Assembly (NCBI GenBank): GCA_027443745.1
Contig: DAIAZB010000103.1
Coordinates: 1 to 11,403, forward strand
Direction of reading: 5' to 3'
DNA: 11,403 nt
Source of the DNA: Thiomonas sp.
GTDB taxonomy: Bacteria; Pseudomonadota; Gammaproteobacteria; Burkholderiales; Burkholderiaceae
This document shows positions 1 to 6,710 of this stretch, piece by piece (position 1 is the stretch's first letter; every line of letters begins with the position of its first letter). A program made the translations under genes and the position numbers. The notes below the pieces were generated by a model that was given only the letters and a program-made list of their open reading frames with translations, was not told the origin of the DNA and searched no databases.

Positions 1-141
1 GTACTTCGACCAGGACACGGGCCTGAACTACAACCTCAACCGCTTCTACGACCCCACCACCGGCCGCTACATCTCCGCCGACCCCTCAGGCCTGGCCGCA
101 GGCACCAACCTCTACGCCTACGTCGGCGGCAATCCGGTCAA
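1..141 (+). repeat. Left arm of 141-bp perfect inverted repeat (RHS core end)
   Basis: Read by eye, bases 1..141 are identical to the reverse complement of 11263..11403. The match stops at base 142 (c here, t in the other arm). The repeat encodes the 47-residue end of an RHS core up to the residues NPVN. It starts at the first base of the window, so its true outer limit is not visible and it probably continues into the rest of the two RHS genes. Confidence 0.97.
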
Positions 142-589
142 CTATACAGATCCGCTGGGATTGTGGGGAGTGTTTGTAAACGGCGACGCGAGCTATTACA
201 TAGGCGCAGGCGGCAGCGTCGGTGTGGGTGCGTACGTCTCTCCTGACGGAGCAGTGAAGTTTGGAGGCTATACGTATAGCGATGTCGGTGGGGGATTTTC
301 TGCGGGCATTACAGGCAGCGTAGGATTTTTCGTCGGCCTAGGTACTGCCAATTTGTTGGGCTCGGGAACCACGACAAGCTACTCAATAGGACCTGTTTCC
401 ATTGGATTAAGCTATGCCGATGGTCACTTCGCATCCTTTCAGATCGGCTTGACCGGTGGATCGTCGGATCTATTTTTTGGTGGCGCAACCGCCGGGACAA
501 TAAACACAATCCCCATACCACCTGGAATAATATCCTCGCCGGAAGGAGCGATGCCTTCAATTTCCACTTACGGAGTGGGTTGCAAATAA
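2..589 (+). CDS. RHS-family polymorphic toxin, C-terminal part with glycine-rich tip (5' end outside window)
   Basis: This is the open 3' end of an RHS/YD-repeat gene; 195 residues are visible. Residues 1-47 carry the RHS-core signature (YFDQDTGLNYN, RFYDPTTGRYISADP, NLYAYVGGNPVN), and DPLGLWG follows at the usual core/tip boundary. RHS cores form a shell around a variable C-terminal toxin, normally delivered to rival cells by a type VI or other export system. The tip here (about 148 residues) is rich in Gly, Ser, Val and Phe, with patches such as GAGGSVGVGAYVS and SIGPVSIGLSYADG. I see no catalytic motif of a nuclease, deaminase or protease. Its low-charge, glycine-rich make-up, and the membrane protein encoded directly downstream, suggest a membrane-acting toxin; that is inference. 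The tip DNA is less GC-rich than the core, which fits cassette replacement. The stop TAA overlaps the next ATG (TAATG). Confidence 0.9.
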   Translation, partial: YFDQDTGLNYNLNRFYDPTTGRYISADPSGLAAGTNLYAYVGGNPVNYTDPLGLWGVFVNGDASYYIGAGGSVGVGAYVSPDGAVKFGGYTYSDVGGGFSAGITGSVGFFVGLGTANLLGSGTTTSYSIGPVSIGLSYADGHFASFQIGLTGGSSDLFFGGATAGTINTIPIPPGIISSPEGAMPSISTYGVGCK

Positions 590-888
590 TGACATCCTAT
601 CAAAAAGCCGTTCTGGCACTTTGTCTGCTCTTGCTTGCTGATTTGTTCTGGCCAGCGTACGCCTTGTTTGCAAATATGACAACCTGGACCTTCCTAGTGC
701 CTGCTCTTGCTGGCGCGCTGGCGTACGTCTTTTGGGCGTTGGTTTTTAGCTGCCCAAGATGTCACGAGCCTTTCATGTGGGAAATCAGGAATGGAACTAA
801 AGTTGCTCATCTCCTTCCGCCAGAGCATTGCAGAAAATGCGGATTGACGACGCACGCGAAGTATAAGGGATCAACGACTTCGATTTAA
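589..888 (+). CDS. Small two-helix membrane protein with zinc-ribbon motif, candidate immunity protein
   Basis: 99 residues, started at ATG 589, which shares one base with the RHS stop (TAATG), pointing to translational coupling. Residues about 7-28 and 33-53 are hydrophobic and look like two transmembrane helices. They are followed by CPRC (55-58) and CRKC (81-84), two CxxC pairs 22 residues apart that probably bind zinc on the soluble tail. I do not recognise a named family. Genes directly downstream of RHS tips commonly encode the cognate immunity protein, and an inner-membrane protein would suit a membrane-targeting tip. Function is inferred from position only. An in-frame TTG at 580 would add three residues and is less likely. 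Confidence 0.8.
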   Translation: MTSYQKAVLALCLLLLADLFWPAYALFANMTTWTFLVPALAGALAYVFWALVFSCPRCHEPFMWEIRNGTKVAHLLPPEHCRKCGLTTHAKYKGSTTSI

Positions 889-1328
889 TGGGGGTCGATT
901 TTGTGCCTACGTTAGCGGCCTATATGAGATCTACTATCAAGATTGTTACAAAAAATCGCTTGGCCAAAATAGTGGAGTTCCATCCCTCATTTTTCACTGT
1001 AAATCTCAGAATATTTGGGGATTCAATAAATCCATCTCAAATATGTGAAATTCTTGACATGAAGGCGGAGTGGTGGCATAAGGCAGGTGATCCGAGAATT
1101 GACTCTAAGGGGGAGAGGGTTGGTGTTTATGATCACGGCTATTGCTCAATTAACATCCAACATGTAGATTCCATTGAATTGGCGGATTTTATCGACAAAC
1201 AGGCAAAATTTCTACTCAAGCACAAAAAATTATTTCTGGATATAAAACATGGAAATGGGCGAGTGGAGTTTTTCATAGGATGGTTTGGCGACGGAAATTT
1301 TGGTGATGTTTTCCAATCCTCCACGTAA
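888..1328 (+). CDS. DUF4279-like protein, cut short by an in-frame stop; possible second immunity protein
   Basis: 146 residues, starting at ATG 888 with a 1-nt TAATG overlap to the preceding gene; ATG 924 (MRSTIKIV) is an alternative. The sequence FTVNLRIFGDSINPSQICE, the GDPR box near residues 67-70 and FFIGWFGDGNFGDVF near the end resemble the DUF4279 family (recognised from memory, not by a search). DUF4279 proteins are small, and I recall them next to polymorphic toxins; their biochemistry is unknown to me. The protein ends just after the GWF...G motif, where family members normally continue with a segment ending in a DxDIYG-like motif. That segment is present in the same frame beyond the TAA at 1326..1328 (see next entry), so the gene is probably truncated by one nonsense change. 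The region is AT-rich like the rest of the cassette. Confidence 0.75.
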   Translation: MGVDFVPTLAAYMRSTIKIVTKNRLAKIVEFHPSFFTVNLRIFGDSINPSQICEILDMKAEWWHKAGDPRIDSKGERVGVYDHGYCSINIQHVDSIELADFIDKQAKFLLKHKKLFLDIKHGNGRVEFFIGWFGDGNFGDVFQSST

Positions 1329-1403
1329 AAAATCCTTGGTAATTTGGGCGTTGATTTGTCATTTGATATTTACGGGAAAGATATTAACTCAAAATTGATA
1401 TAA
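1329..1403 (+). pseudogene. In-frame remnant: C-terminal end of the DUF4279-like gene after the premature stop
   Basis: Directly after the TAA at 1326..1328 the same frame stays open for 24 codons and reads KILGNLGVDLSFDIYGKDIN then SKLI, ending at TAA 1401..1403. An LG...L.FDIYG ending is what I expect at the C-terminus of DUF4279 proteins. A single base change (for example CAA to TAA) would explain the break. The full gene would then be 888..1403. Either the gene is a recent pseudogene or the stop is read through; the sequence alone does not decide. Confidence 0.7.
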
Positions 1404-1404
1404 T
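1396..1404 (+). promoter_or_regulatory. Possible extended -10 promoter element upstream of the secretion operon
   Basis: TGATATAAT matches the extended -10 form TGnTATAAT exactly. No good -35 hexamer lies 16-18 bp upstream, which extended -10 promoters can tolerate. Transcription would start near 1411 and leave a leader of roughly 180 nt before gspG. The element overlaps the last codons of the DUF4279 remnant, and AT-rich DNA gives such matches by chance, so confidence is low. Confidence 0.3.
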
Positions 1405-1588
1405 TCAGATAATTAAATTTGCGCCCTTAAATCGAGAGTTCTGTGCTTTTTCTATAAAAATTACACCTATTCCATAGCAATTTTTTGCTCTCGCAAGCCT
1501 CGCCTTCGCCGCCTGCGGCCACACAGCCCAGATTTCCTTGAGTATCAGTTCGATGATTAGAAGCATTTCGTTTTCGTCTCGCAATCGC
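1405..1588. other. Intergenic stretch between left toxin cassette and secretion operon
   Basis: This stretch shows a change from AT-rich cassette DNA (to about 1490) to GC-rich operon DNA. I see no convincing gene, tRNA or terminator in it. A weak 5-bp inverted repeat (AGCAA/TTGCT, 1476..1489) is too short to call. It would hold the leader of the secretion operon and possibly upstream in-frame starts for gspG at 1538 (TTG) and 1553 (ATG). Confidence 0.6.
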
Positions 1589-2035
1589 ATGAATGACGGA
1601 GCTGACCGCCCACAATCGGCGCACTGCTTGCGTGGTGTACGCGGCTTCACCCTCCTCGAACTCCTCGTCGTCCTCGTCATCATCGGTCTTCTGGTGGGTT
1701 ATGTCGGCCCGCGCTACTTCGCCCAGCTCGGCAAGTCCAAGATCAAGGTCACCCAGTTGCAGATTTCCGAATTCGGCAAGGCGCTGGACGACTACCGTAT
1801 CGACGTCGGCCACTACCCCACGACCCAGCAGGGCCTAGCCGCGCTGACCGCAGCCCCTGCTGCCGAACCCAAGTGGGACGGCCCGTATCTGCGCCATGCG
1901 GTTCCCATGGACCCCTGGGACCATCCCTATCAATACCGCGAGCCGGGTCAGCATGGCGCCTACGACCTGTACTCCGACGGGCCGACAGGACAGCCAGGCG
2001 GCACCGGCAAGAACGCCGAAATCGGCAACTGGTAG
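1589..2035 (+). CDS. gspG: GspG-like major pseudopilin of a type II secretion system
   Basis: 148 residues from ATG 1589. The class III signal is clear: a charged leader ending RGVRG, cleavage G19|F20, then FTLLELLVVLVIIGLLVGYV with the conserved Glu5 (E24). GspG hallmarks follow: YPTTQQGLAAL (77-87), DPWDHPYQY (108-116), and the YDLYSDGPTG...EIGNW end corresponding to the calcium-binding loop region of major pseudopilins. Length is normal for the family. After cleavage and N-methylation by a prepilin peptidase (not in this window) it would polymerise into the periplasmic pseudopilus that pushes substrate through the secretin. It is the first gene of the operon; gspF starts 3 bp after its stop. 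The start is uncertain: ATG 1553 and TTG 1538 are in frame, and no candidate has a strong Shine-Dalgarno sequence. Confidence 0.93.
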   Translation: MNDGADRPQSAHCLRGVRGFTLLELLVVLVIIGLLVGYVGPRYFAQLGKSKIKVTQLQISEFGKALDDYRIDVGHYPTTQQGLAALTAAPAAEPKWDGPYLRHAVPMDPWDHPYQYREPGQHGAYDLYSDGPTGQPGGTGKNAEIGNW

Positions 2036-2038
2036 GTC

Positions 2039-3229
2039 ATGCAGTTCCGCGGCCGGGTGCTCAAACCGGGTGGCCAACTGGTCGATGTGCAAGTCGATGC
2101 GCTGGATCTCGTGGCAGCGCACGCCCAACTGGCGCAGGAGGGCGCAACCGTCCTGCGGTTGCGCGCCAGGTCGTGGAATCCGGCCTTGTCGTCTGGCACC
2201 GCCCGCCGCCTGGACGTGGGCTTGTTCACCGAGGAACTCATCACCCTGCTTGACGCGGGCCTGACGCTGGGCGAGGCGCTGGAGACCCTGACGCACAACC
2301 AGCCTGGCGCCGAGGTCGGGCAACGCATTCAGCACATTCACGAACTCCTGCAGCAGGGCCAGCCGTTTTCAGCGGCGCTGGGCGCGCAGGGCAAGGTCTT
2401 CCCCGCGCTGTATTGCGCCACGGTACGCTCGGCGGAGCGCACCGGACACCTCTCGGAAGCGCTGACGCGCTACCTCGCCTACCAGCGCCAGATGGAATCG
2501 CTGCGCAAGCAGGTCGTCTCGGCGGCCATCTACCCGCTGCTGCTGATCGGCGTGGGCACGCTGGTGATTGGTTTCCTGCTGACCTATGTGGTGCCGCACT
2601 TCGCCACCGTCTATCGCAACGCCGGGCGCAATCCGCCCTGGAGCACACGCCTGCTGCTGGAGATCGGCGAGGGATTGACCCGACATGGCGCGGCGCTTGC
2701 CGGCGGCTTGGCGCTGGCCGCCATCGGTCTTTTCGTTCTGCTGCAACGCCCTACCGTGCGCGCGACGCTGACCCGCATGCTGTGGCGCATGCCGGGCATT
2801 GCCGAGCCGCTACGGGTGTTTCATCTGGCGCGTTTTTACCGCAGCCTGAGCATGTTGCTGGAAGGCGGCATTCCGGTCGTACAGGCGGTGGACATGGCAG
2901 CCCCCCTGCTGGGCGGCCCGCTGCGGCCCGGTGTCGCCCGCACGCGCGAGGCCCTGCAGCAAGGGCAGTCGGTCTCACAGGCGTTTACGCTTGGACAGCT
3001 CACCACGCCGGTGGCCGAGCGGCTGCTACGCGTGGGTGAGCGCTCCGGCCGCATGGGTGCGATGATGCAGAGCATCGCCCGCTTCCTGGATGAAGCCACG
3101 GCAAGGCGTGTAGGCTGGATTACGCAGTTGTTCGAACCACTGCTGATGATTGTCATCGGTCTGACCGTGGGCATGATCGTGGTCTTGCTCTACATGCCCA
3201 TTTTTGATCTCACCGGAGTGTTCCAGTGA
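2039..3229 (+). CDS. gspF: GspF/PilC-type inner-membrane platform protein
   Basis: 396 residues, a normal length for the family. The protein has a short N-terminal domain (about 1-50), then two copies of the T2SSF domain: first about 60-185, beginning FTEELITLLDAGLTLGEAL, and second about 263-386, beginning LARFYRSLSMLLEGGIPVVQ. Membrane segments are near 162-184 (YPLLLIGVGTLVIGFLLTYV), 217-236 and 366-386 (LLMIVIGLTVGMIVVLLYMP). The repeated E...G.L...L pattern is typical (AERTGHLSEAL, GERSGRMGAM). It sits in the inner membrane, binds the GspE ATPase and templates pseudopilus assembly. The stop overlaps the next start (GTGA at 3226..3229). Confidence 0.95.
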   Translation: MQFRGRVLKPGGQLVDVQVDALDLVAAHAQLAQEGATVLRLRARSWNPALSSGTARRLDVGLFTEELITLLDAGLTLGEALETLTHNQPGAEVGQRIQHIHELLQQGQPFSAALGAQGKVFPALYCATVRSAERTGHLSEALTRYLAYQRQMESLRKQVVSAAIYPLLLIGVGTLVIGFLLTYVVPHFATVYRNAGRNPPWSTRLLLEIGEGLTRHGAALAGGLALAAIGLFVLLQRPTVRATLTRMLWRMPGIAEPLRVFHLARFYRSLSMLLEGGIPVVQAVDMAAPLLGGPLRPGVARTREALQQGQSVSQAFTLGQLTTPVAERLLRVGERSGRMGAMMQSIARFLDEATARRVGWITQLFEPLLMIVIGLTVGMIVVLLYMPIFDLTGVFQ

Positions 3230-4905
3230 ATGCGGCCAATGTTCCGTCTCAAGCCCTGGACTGGCAGGCCTTGCGTACCGAAGCGCTGGCCGCGGAGCAG
3301 CCGGTGTGGGCCTGGCTGGAGGAGCGGCTGGGCCTGTCCGAGCAGGACCTGCTGCGCGCCCTGGGCGCATTCGCCCAACTGCCTGTGCTCGACATGCAGG
3401 CCCTGGACCGGTTGCAGGTGGATTTCGGCAAGCTGGCGTTCAGCGAGGCGGTGCAGCGGCATTGCCTGCTCGCGCGGGATGTGGGCGGCACACACTGGCT
3501 GGTGCTGAGCGACCCCTGGGATCAGACAGGCCCGGCCTATGCCGCGCATGCGCTGGGCAAACCGTTCGAAACGGCACTGGCCCATCCGGCCGACCTCGCC
3601 GCCTTGCTGACGCGCCATGAGGCACAGATCCAGGCCATGGATGCGCTGGGGCAACGCGAGCCAGGCGTCGTCGCGGCGGATGCGGATCTTGAGACCCTGT
3701 CCCTGGTGAGCATCGCAGGGAACACGAACCCCGTCGTGCGCATGGTGCGCTCCACCCTGTATGACGCGCTGAAGGCGGGCGCCTCGGACATTCATTTGGA
3801 GACGACGCCGCGCGGGCTGACGGTGAAGTACCGCATCGACGGCGTGCTGACCCGGATTGCGCAACTGGCGGGGCCGGAGATGGCCGAGCAGGCGATCTCC
3901 AGGATCAAGGTCATGGCCGAGCTGGACATCGCCGAACACAGGATTCCGCAGGACGGACGCCTGAAGGTGGCCGTGCAGGGACGCGAGGTCGATGTGCGCG
4001 TCTCGGTCATGCCCAGCGTGTTCGGCGAGGACGCCGTGCTGCGCATTCTCGACCGCCAGGCGCTGGCCGCCCAGGTGCAGGGCCTGACCCTGGACCGGCT
4101 TGGATTCGCCGCCGACGCCCTGCTGCGCATCCGCAAGCTGGCCTCGGAGGCCTATGGCATGCTGCTCGTCACCGGTCCCACCGGGTCGGGCAAGACCACC
4201 ACGCTGTACGCGGCAATCTCGGAGATCAACATCGGGAGCGACAAGATCATCACCATCGAGGACCCCGTGGAGTACCAGCTCCCGGGCGTGCTGCAGATCC
4301 CCGTCAACGAGAAGAAGGGCCTGACCTTCGAGCGCGGCCTGCGCTCGATCCTGCGCCACGACCCCGACAAGATCATGGTGGGCGAGATCCGCGACGCGGA
4401 AACCGCCGAGATCGCGGTGCAGTCGGCGCTCACCGGCCACCTGGTGTTCACCACGGTGCACGCCAACAATGTGTTCGACGTGATCGGACGTTTCATCCAC
4501 ATGGATGTGGATCCCTACAGTTTCGTGTCCGCCCTCAACGGCGTCGTCGCGCAGCGCTTGCTGCGGCGTAACTGCCCGCACTGCAGCGCTCTGGTGACAC
4601 CCGCCGCGCAACTGTTGGCGCAATCGGGCCTGTCGCCCATGCAGGCGGCCGCCGGCCGCTTCCAGGCCGGCAAGGGATGCGGGCAGTGCCGCGGCACGGG
4701 GTTCAAGGGGCGCCGTGCCATCGCCGAGATCCTGCTGCTGACCGATGAATTGCGCGAGCTGATCGCCTCGCGCGCGTCGATCACCCGCGTGAAGGAGGTT
4801 GCTGCGCGCGGCGGCACGCGCAGCCTGCGCGAGGCCGCGCTGGACGTTGCGTTGGCCGGAGAGACCACCTTGGAGGAGATCAACCGTGTCACTCTGGCGC
4901 CGTGA
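3226..4905 (+). CDS. gspE: GspE/PilB-type secretion ATPase
   Basis: 559 residues from GTG 3226, with a GGAG Shine-Dalgarno at 3215..3218, 7 nt upstream. Residues about 20-130 form the N-terminal domain that docks to the PilM/GspL-like partner. The catalytic core holds Walker A GPTGSGKTTT (317-326), an Asp box around EDPVEYQLPG, a Walker B region IMVGEIRDAETAEIA (383-397) and the His box TGHLVFTTVHANN. Two CxxC pairs, C450/C453 and C485/C488, form the zinc-binding element typical of GspE and PilB. It is a hexameric cytoplasmic ATPase driving extension. No PilT-like retraction ATPase is present, as in type II secretion rather than retractile pili. Its last 20 bases overlap the next gene. Confidence 0.96.
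   Translation: MNAANVPSQALDWQALRTEALAAEQPVWAWLEERLGLSEQDLLRALGAFAQLPVLDMQALDRLQVDFGKLAFSEAVQRHCLLARDVGGTHWLVLSDPWDQTGPAYAAHALGKPFETALAHPADLAALLTRHEAQIQAMDALGQREPGVVAADADLETLSLVSIAGNTNPVVRMVRSTLYDALKAGASDIHLETTPRGLTVKYRIDGVLTRIAQLAGPEMAEQAISRIKVMAELDIAEHRIPQDGRLKVAVQGREVDVRVSVMPSVFGEDAVLRILDRQALAAQVQGLTLDRLGFAADALLRIRKLASEAYGMLLVTGPTGSGKTTTLYAAISEINIGSDKIITIEDPVEYQLPGVLQIPVNEKKGLTFERGLRSILRHDPDKIMVGEIRDAETAEIAVQSALTGHLVFTTVHANNVFDVIGRFIHMDVDPYSFVSALNGVVAQRLLRRNCPHCSALVTPAAQLLAQSGLSPMQAAAGRFQAGKGCGQCRGTGFKGRRAIAEILLLTDELRELIASRASITRVKEVAARGGTRSLREAALDVALAGETTLEEINRVTLAP
4872..4878 (+). promoter_or_regulatory. Ribosome binding site inside gspE that fixes the next start
   Basis: GGAGGAG ends 7 nt before GTG 4886. 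It is the strongest Shine-Dalgarno match I found in the operon. It supports GTG 4886 as the start of the PilM/GspL-like gene, in preference to the longer in-frame extension back to 4799 inside gspE. Confidence 0.75.
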
Positions 4906-5662
4906 GCGCGTACGCGTCGTGCTGACGCCTGAACAGACCCTGGTGCTGCGCCCGTCGCTGGCGCGCACGGCTGCCCCTCAAAGCCAAAGCCTCGACCCCG
5001 TGGAGACGCCGCAGGCATACCAGGCCTTGGCCGCGTGTCTGGCGTTGCCGCAGTGGCGCGCAGCCGGGGTTGACATCGTGCTGTCCAACCGCTGGGTCTG
5101 CTACGCCCTTAGCGAAGCGCCGGGCGCCATCCTGCGCGGCACGGAAGAGCGCGCCCTGGCGCAGGCGCGGATCTGCGCCGTCTACGGCGGGCAAGCGCAG
5201 GACTGGCGCATCAGCGTGCAAAGCCAGCCGCCCGATGCGGGCGTGTTCGCGGCGGCCATCGCCAGTCAGCGCATGGTCAACCTGCTTGCGGCGCTGGAGC
5301 GTGCGGCGGTGTCCCGCTACACCCTGCGCCCCTTGCTGGACGTCGCGGCGAGGTCCATGGCGACATCGCTGCGCGCGGGCTGGTGGGTGGTGGTCGAACC
5401 CGGCTGGTGGTGCGTACTCAAGGCAAGTCGCGGTGCCTGGCGCCATGTCAGTTGCCAGCCTTGCGGCGATGACTGGGCGGCGCGTCTCGCCGCGCACCTG
5501 CAGCGCTCCCAGTTGCTCGCCGGCGAACCGTCTGCGCCTGCGCAGATCTGGGTGCAGCCGATCGGCTGCGAGGCAACGGAGCGCTTGACCTACCCGGCCG
5601 GCTGGGCCGGCCGGTTGGTATTGCCCGCGAAATCCCGGATGTGGGATTGGGCGCAGATCTGA
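4886..5662 (+). CDS. PilM/GspL-like cytoplasmic assembly protein (divergent)
   Basis: 258 residues from GTG 4886, chosen for its strong Shine-Dalgarno. No signal peptide and no clear membrane segment. The string VDIVLSNRWVCYALSE (62-77), followed by an ARICAVYGG segment (94-102) and an RYTLRPLLDVAARSMAT stretch (144-160), resembles the actin-like N-terminal half of GspL/PilM/MshI relatives found in hybrid secretion loci. It is shorter than PilM and lacks the GspL membrane and periplasmic part, which the next gene seems to supply. By position, before PilN-, PilO- and PilP-like genes, it should link the GspE N-terminal domain to the inner-membrane alignment complex. The GWWVVVEPGWWCVLKA segment (165-180) is unusually tryptophan-rich. 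Family assignment rests on weak similarity plus synteny. Confidence 0.72.
   Translation: MSLWRRERVRVVLTPEQTLVLRPSLARTAAPQSQSLDPVETPQAYQALAACLALPQWRAAGVDIVLSNRWVCYALSEAPGAILRGTEERALAQARICAVYGGQAQDWRISVQSQPPDAGVFAAAIASQRMVNLLAALERAAVSRYTLRPLLDVAARSMATSLRAGWWVVVEPGWWCVLKASRGAWRHVSCQPCGDDWAARLAAHLQRSQLLAGEPSAPAQIWVQPIGCEATERLTYPAGWAGRLVLPAKSRMWDWAQI
5594..5614 (+). other. Strong GC-only hairpin inside the end of the PilM/GspL-like gene
   Basis: CCGGCCGGC and GCCGGCCGG form a perfect 9-bp stem around the 3-nt loop TGG, ending 48 bases before the gene's stop and about 50 before the next start. No U-tract follows, so it is not an intrinsic terminator. It could stabilise mRNA or modulate translation of the next gene, or simply result from GC-rich coding for PAGWAGRL. 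Confidence 0.4.
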
Positions 5663-5664
5663 TC

Positions 5665-6174
5665 ATGCCCCGATTGCAACTGGCATTCACGCCCCGTTCG
5701 CGTTCCGGCTCGATCCTGGGATGGATCCTGCTGTTGGCCGGCCTTTCCTGTGCCGCCCTCGTGGCATTGCGCGCGCAGGCGATGCTGCAGCAGCGCGAGG
5801 CGCTGTCCTGGCGCCTCGCCGCGGCTTCCGCGCCGCCGGCGGCTCCCGCGCCGGTTTCCTCGGAGGCCGCGGCCGAGGCCGCACGGATCGACGCGGTACG
5901 GCAGCGTCTACAGCGGTCCTGGCAACCCGTGTTCGACGCACTGGAGCGCAGCGCGTCCAGCAAGATCGCCCTGCTTTCCGTGCAGGTGACCGGGCGTATG
6001 GGAAGTCTGGAGATCGAGGCGCAAGCGCCGACCCTAGGCGCGGCCCTGAACGCCGTCGCGGCCATGCAGCGCCAGCCCGTTTTGCGCCGGGTTCTGCTGC
6101 AACGCTACAAGCAGGTGGACGACGCGAATGGCCATACGGTCGATTTCCATGTGCATGCGGAGCTGGCCCCATGA
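5665..6174 (+). CDS. PilN-like (GspL C-terminal-like) inner-membrane assembly protein
   Basis: 169 residues from ATG 5665, 2 bp after the previous stop. It has a short cytoplasmic N-terminus, one membrane helix about 17-36 (ILGWILLLAGLSCAALVAL), an Ala/Pro-rich linker (52-75), a charged helix (70-85) and a periplasmic domain (about 86-169) with alternating strands and helix that fits the ferredoxin-like fold of PilN and GspL. PilN partners with PilM in the cytoplasm and PilO in the periplasm, which matches its place here. Sequence identity to named PilN proteins is not obvious, so the call relies on topology, size and gene order. The stop overlaps the next start as ATGA. Confidence 0.68.
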   Translation: MPRLQLAFTPRSRSGSILGWILLLAGLSCAALVALRAQAMLQQREALSWRLAAASAPPAAPAPVSSEAAAEAARIDAVRQRLQRSWQPVFDALERSASSKIALLSVQVTGRMGSLEIEAQAPTLGAALNAVAAMQRQPVLRRVLLQRYKQVDDANGHTVDFHVHAELAP

Positions 6175-6710
6175 GCCGCTGGGCCTGGCATCTACGACGC
6201 ATCGCCATGAAGCTGGGCATGCCTGGCCTGGCAGGGCTTGCGCTGCTGCTGATCTCGGGCGCTTCGGTGCCGTTGCTCTTACAGCCTCTACACCACGATC
6301 TGGCCGTGCAAGCCGACAGGCTTCGCGAACTGCAAGCCCGTCACCGTCTCCTTGCTGCCGCAGCATCGCCGGCAAGACCAGGCCCAGTTGCCTGGGTGCG
6401 AACCTTGCCAGAGACGCGCGGCGTCCCCGCGGTGTTGGGTCAGTTGGCGAGGCTGGCACGTGCTCAAGGCCTTGCGCTCGAACAGGGCCAGTACAGCGTC
6501 GCCCCGGTGACCGGAACATCGCTGCTTCGCTGGCGTGCACGCATGCCTGTCGCAGGCGACTATCGCGCATTGCGGGCATTCCTGGCCGCCAGTCTCCAGG
6601 CTTTTCCGGCACTCAGCCTTGACGCTTTCAAACTGGAGCGTCAGGACATTGGCGCCCAGTCCGTGCAGGCCGATTTGCGCTTCAGCCTGGTCCTGCGGAG
6701 CGGACCATGA
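6171..6710 (+). CDS. PilO/GspM-like inner-membrane assembly protein
   Basis: 179 residues from ATG 6171, with GGAG at 6159..6162, 8 nt upstream, and an ATGA overlap with the previous stop. It has a basic N-terminus, one membrane helix about 17-38 (MPGLAGLALLLISGASVPLL), a predicted coiled-coil (41-65, HHDLAVQADRLRELQARHRL) and a periplasmic domain (about 80-179) ending in the pattern seen in PilO/GspM: VLGQLARLARAQGLALEQ, then RMPVAGDYRALRAFLAA, then LRFSLVLR. These proteins dimerise with PilN/GspL and set the inner-membrane platform. Family call by topology, the YRALRAFL-type helix and order. Confidence 0.72.
   Translation: MSRWAWHLRRIAMKLGMPGLAGLALLLISGASVPLLLQPLHHDLAVQADRLRELQARHRLLAAAASPARPGPVAWVRTLPETRGVPAVLGQLARLARAQGLALEQGQYSVAPVTGTSLLRWRARMPVAGDYRALRAFLAASLQAFPALSLDAFKLERQDIGAQSVQADLRFSLVLRSGP

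Noticed and set aside
1363..1391. TTGATA hexamer considered as a -35 box for the TATAAT at 1399
   Set aside because: The spacing is 30 bp, far from 16-18, and the hexamer lies within the in-frame DUF4279 remnant.
1476..1489. Small inverted repeat AGCAA-TTTT-TTGCT in the intergenic region, considered as a terminator
   Set aside because: The stem is only 5 bp and AT-rich, and no U-tract follows it.
1405..1683. Minus-strand open frame covering the intergenic region, with a less biased-looking C-terminal part
   Set aside because: It runs antisense through the gspG leader and helix, has no Shine-Dalgarno, and resembles no family I know. A 61-residue product from about 1590 cannot be excluded but is unsupported.
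3190..4968. 592-codon open frame on the minus strand
   Set aside because: It is antisense to gspF/gspE, which carry clear Walker, zinc and T2SSF motifs. The antisense translation is a low-complexity H/Q/R/G-rich product typical of high-GC shadows.
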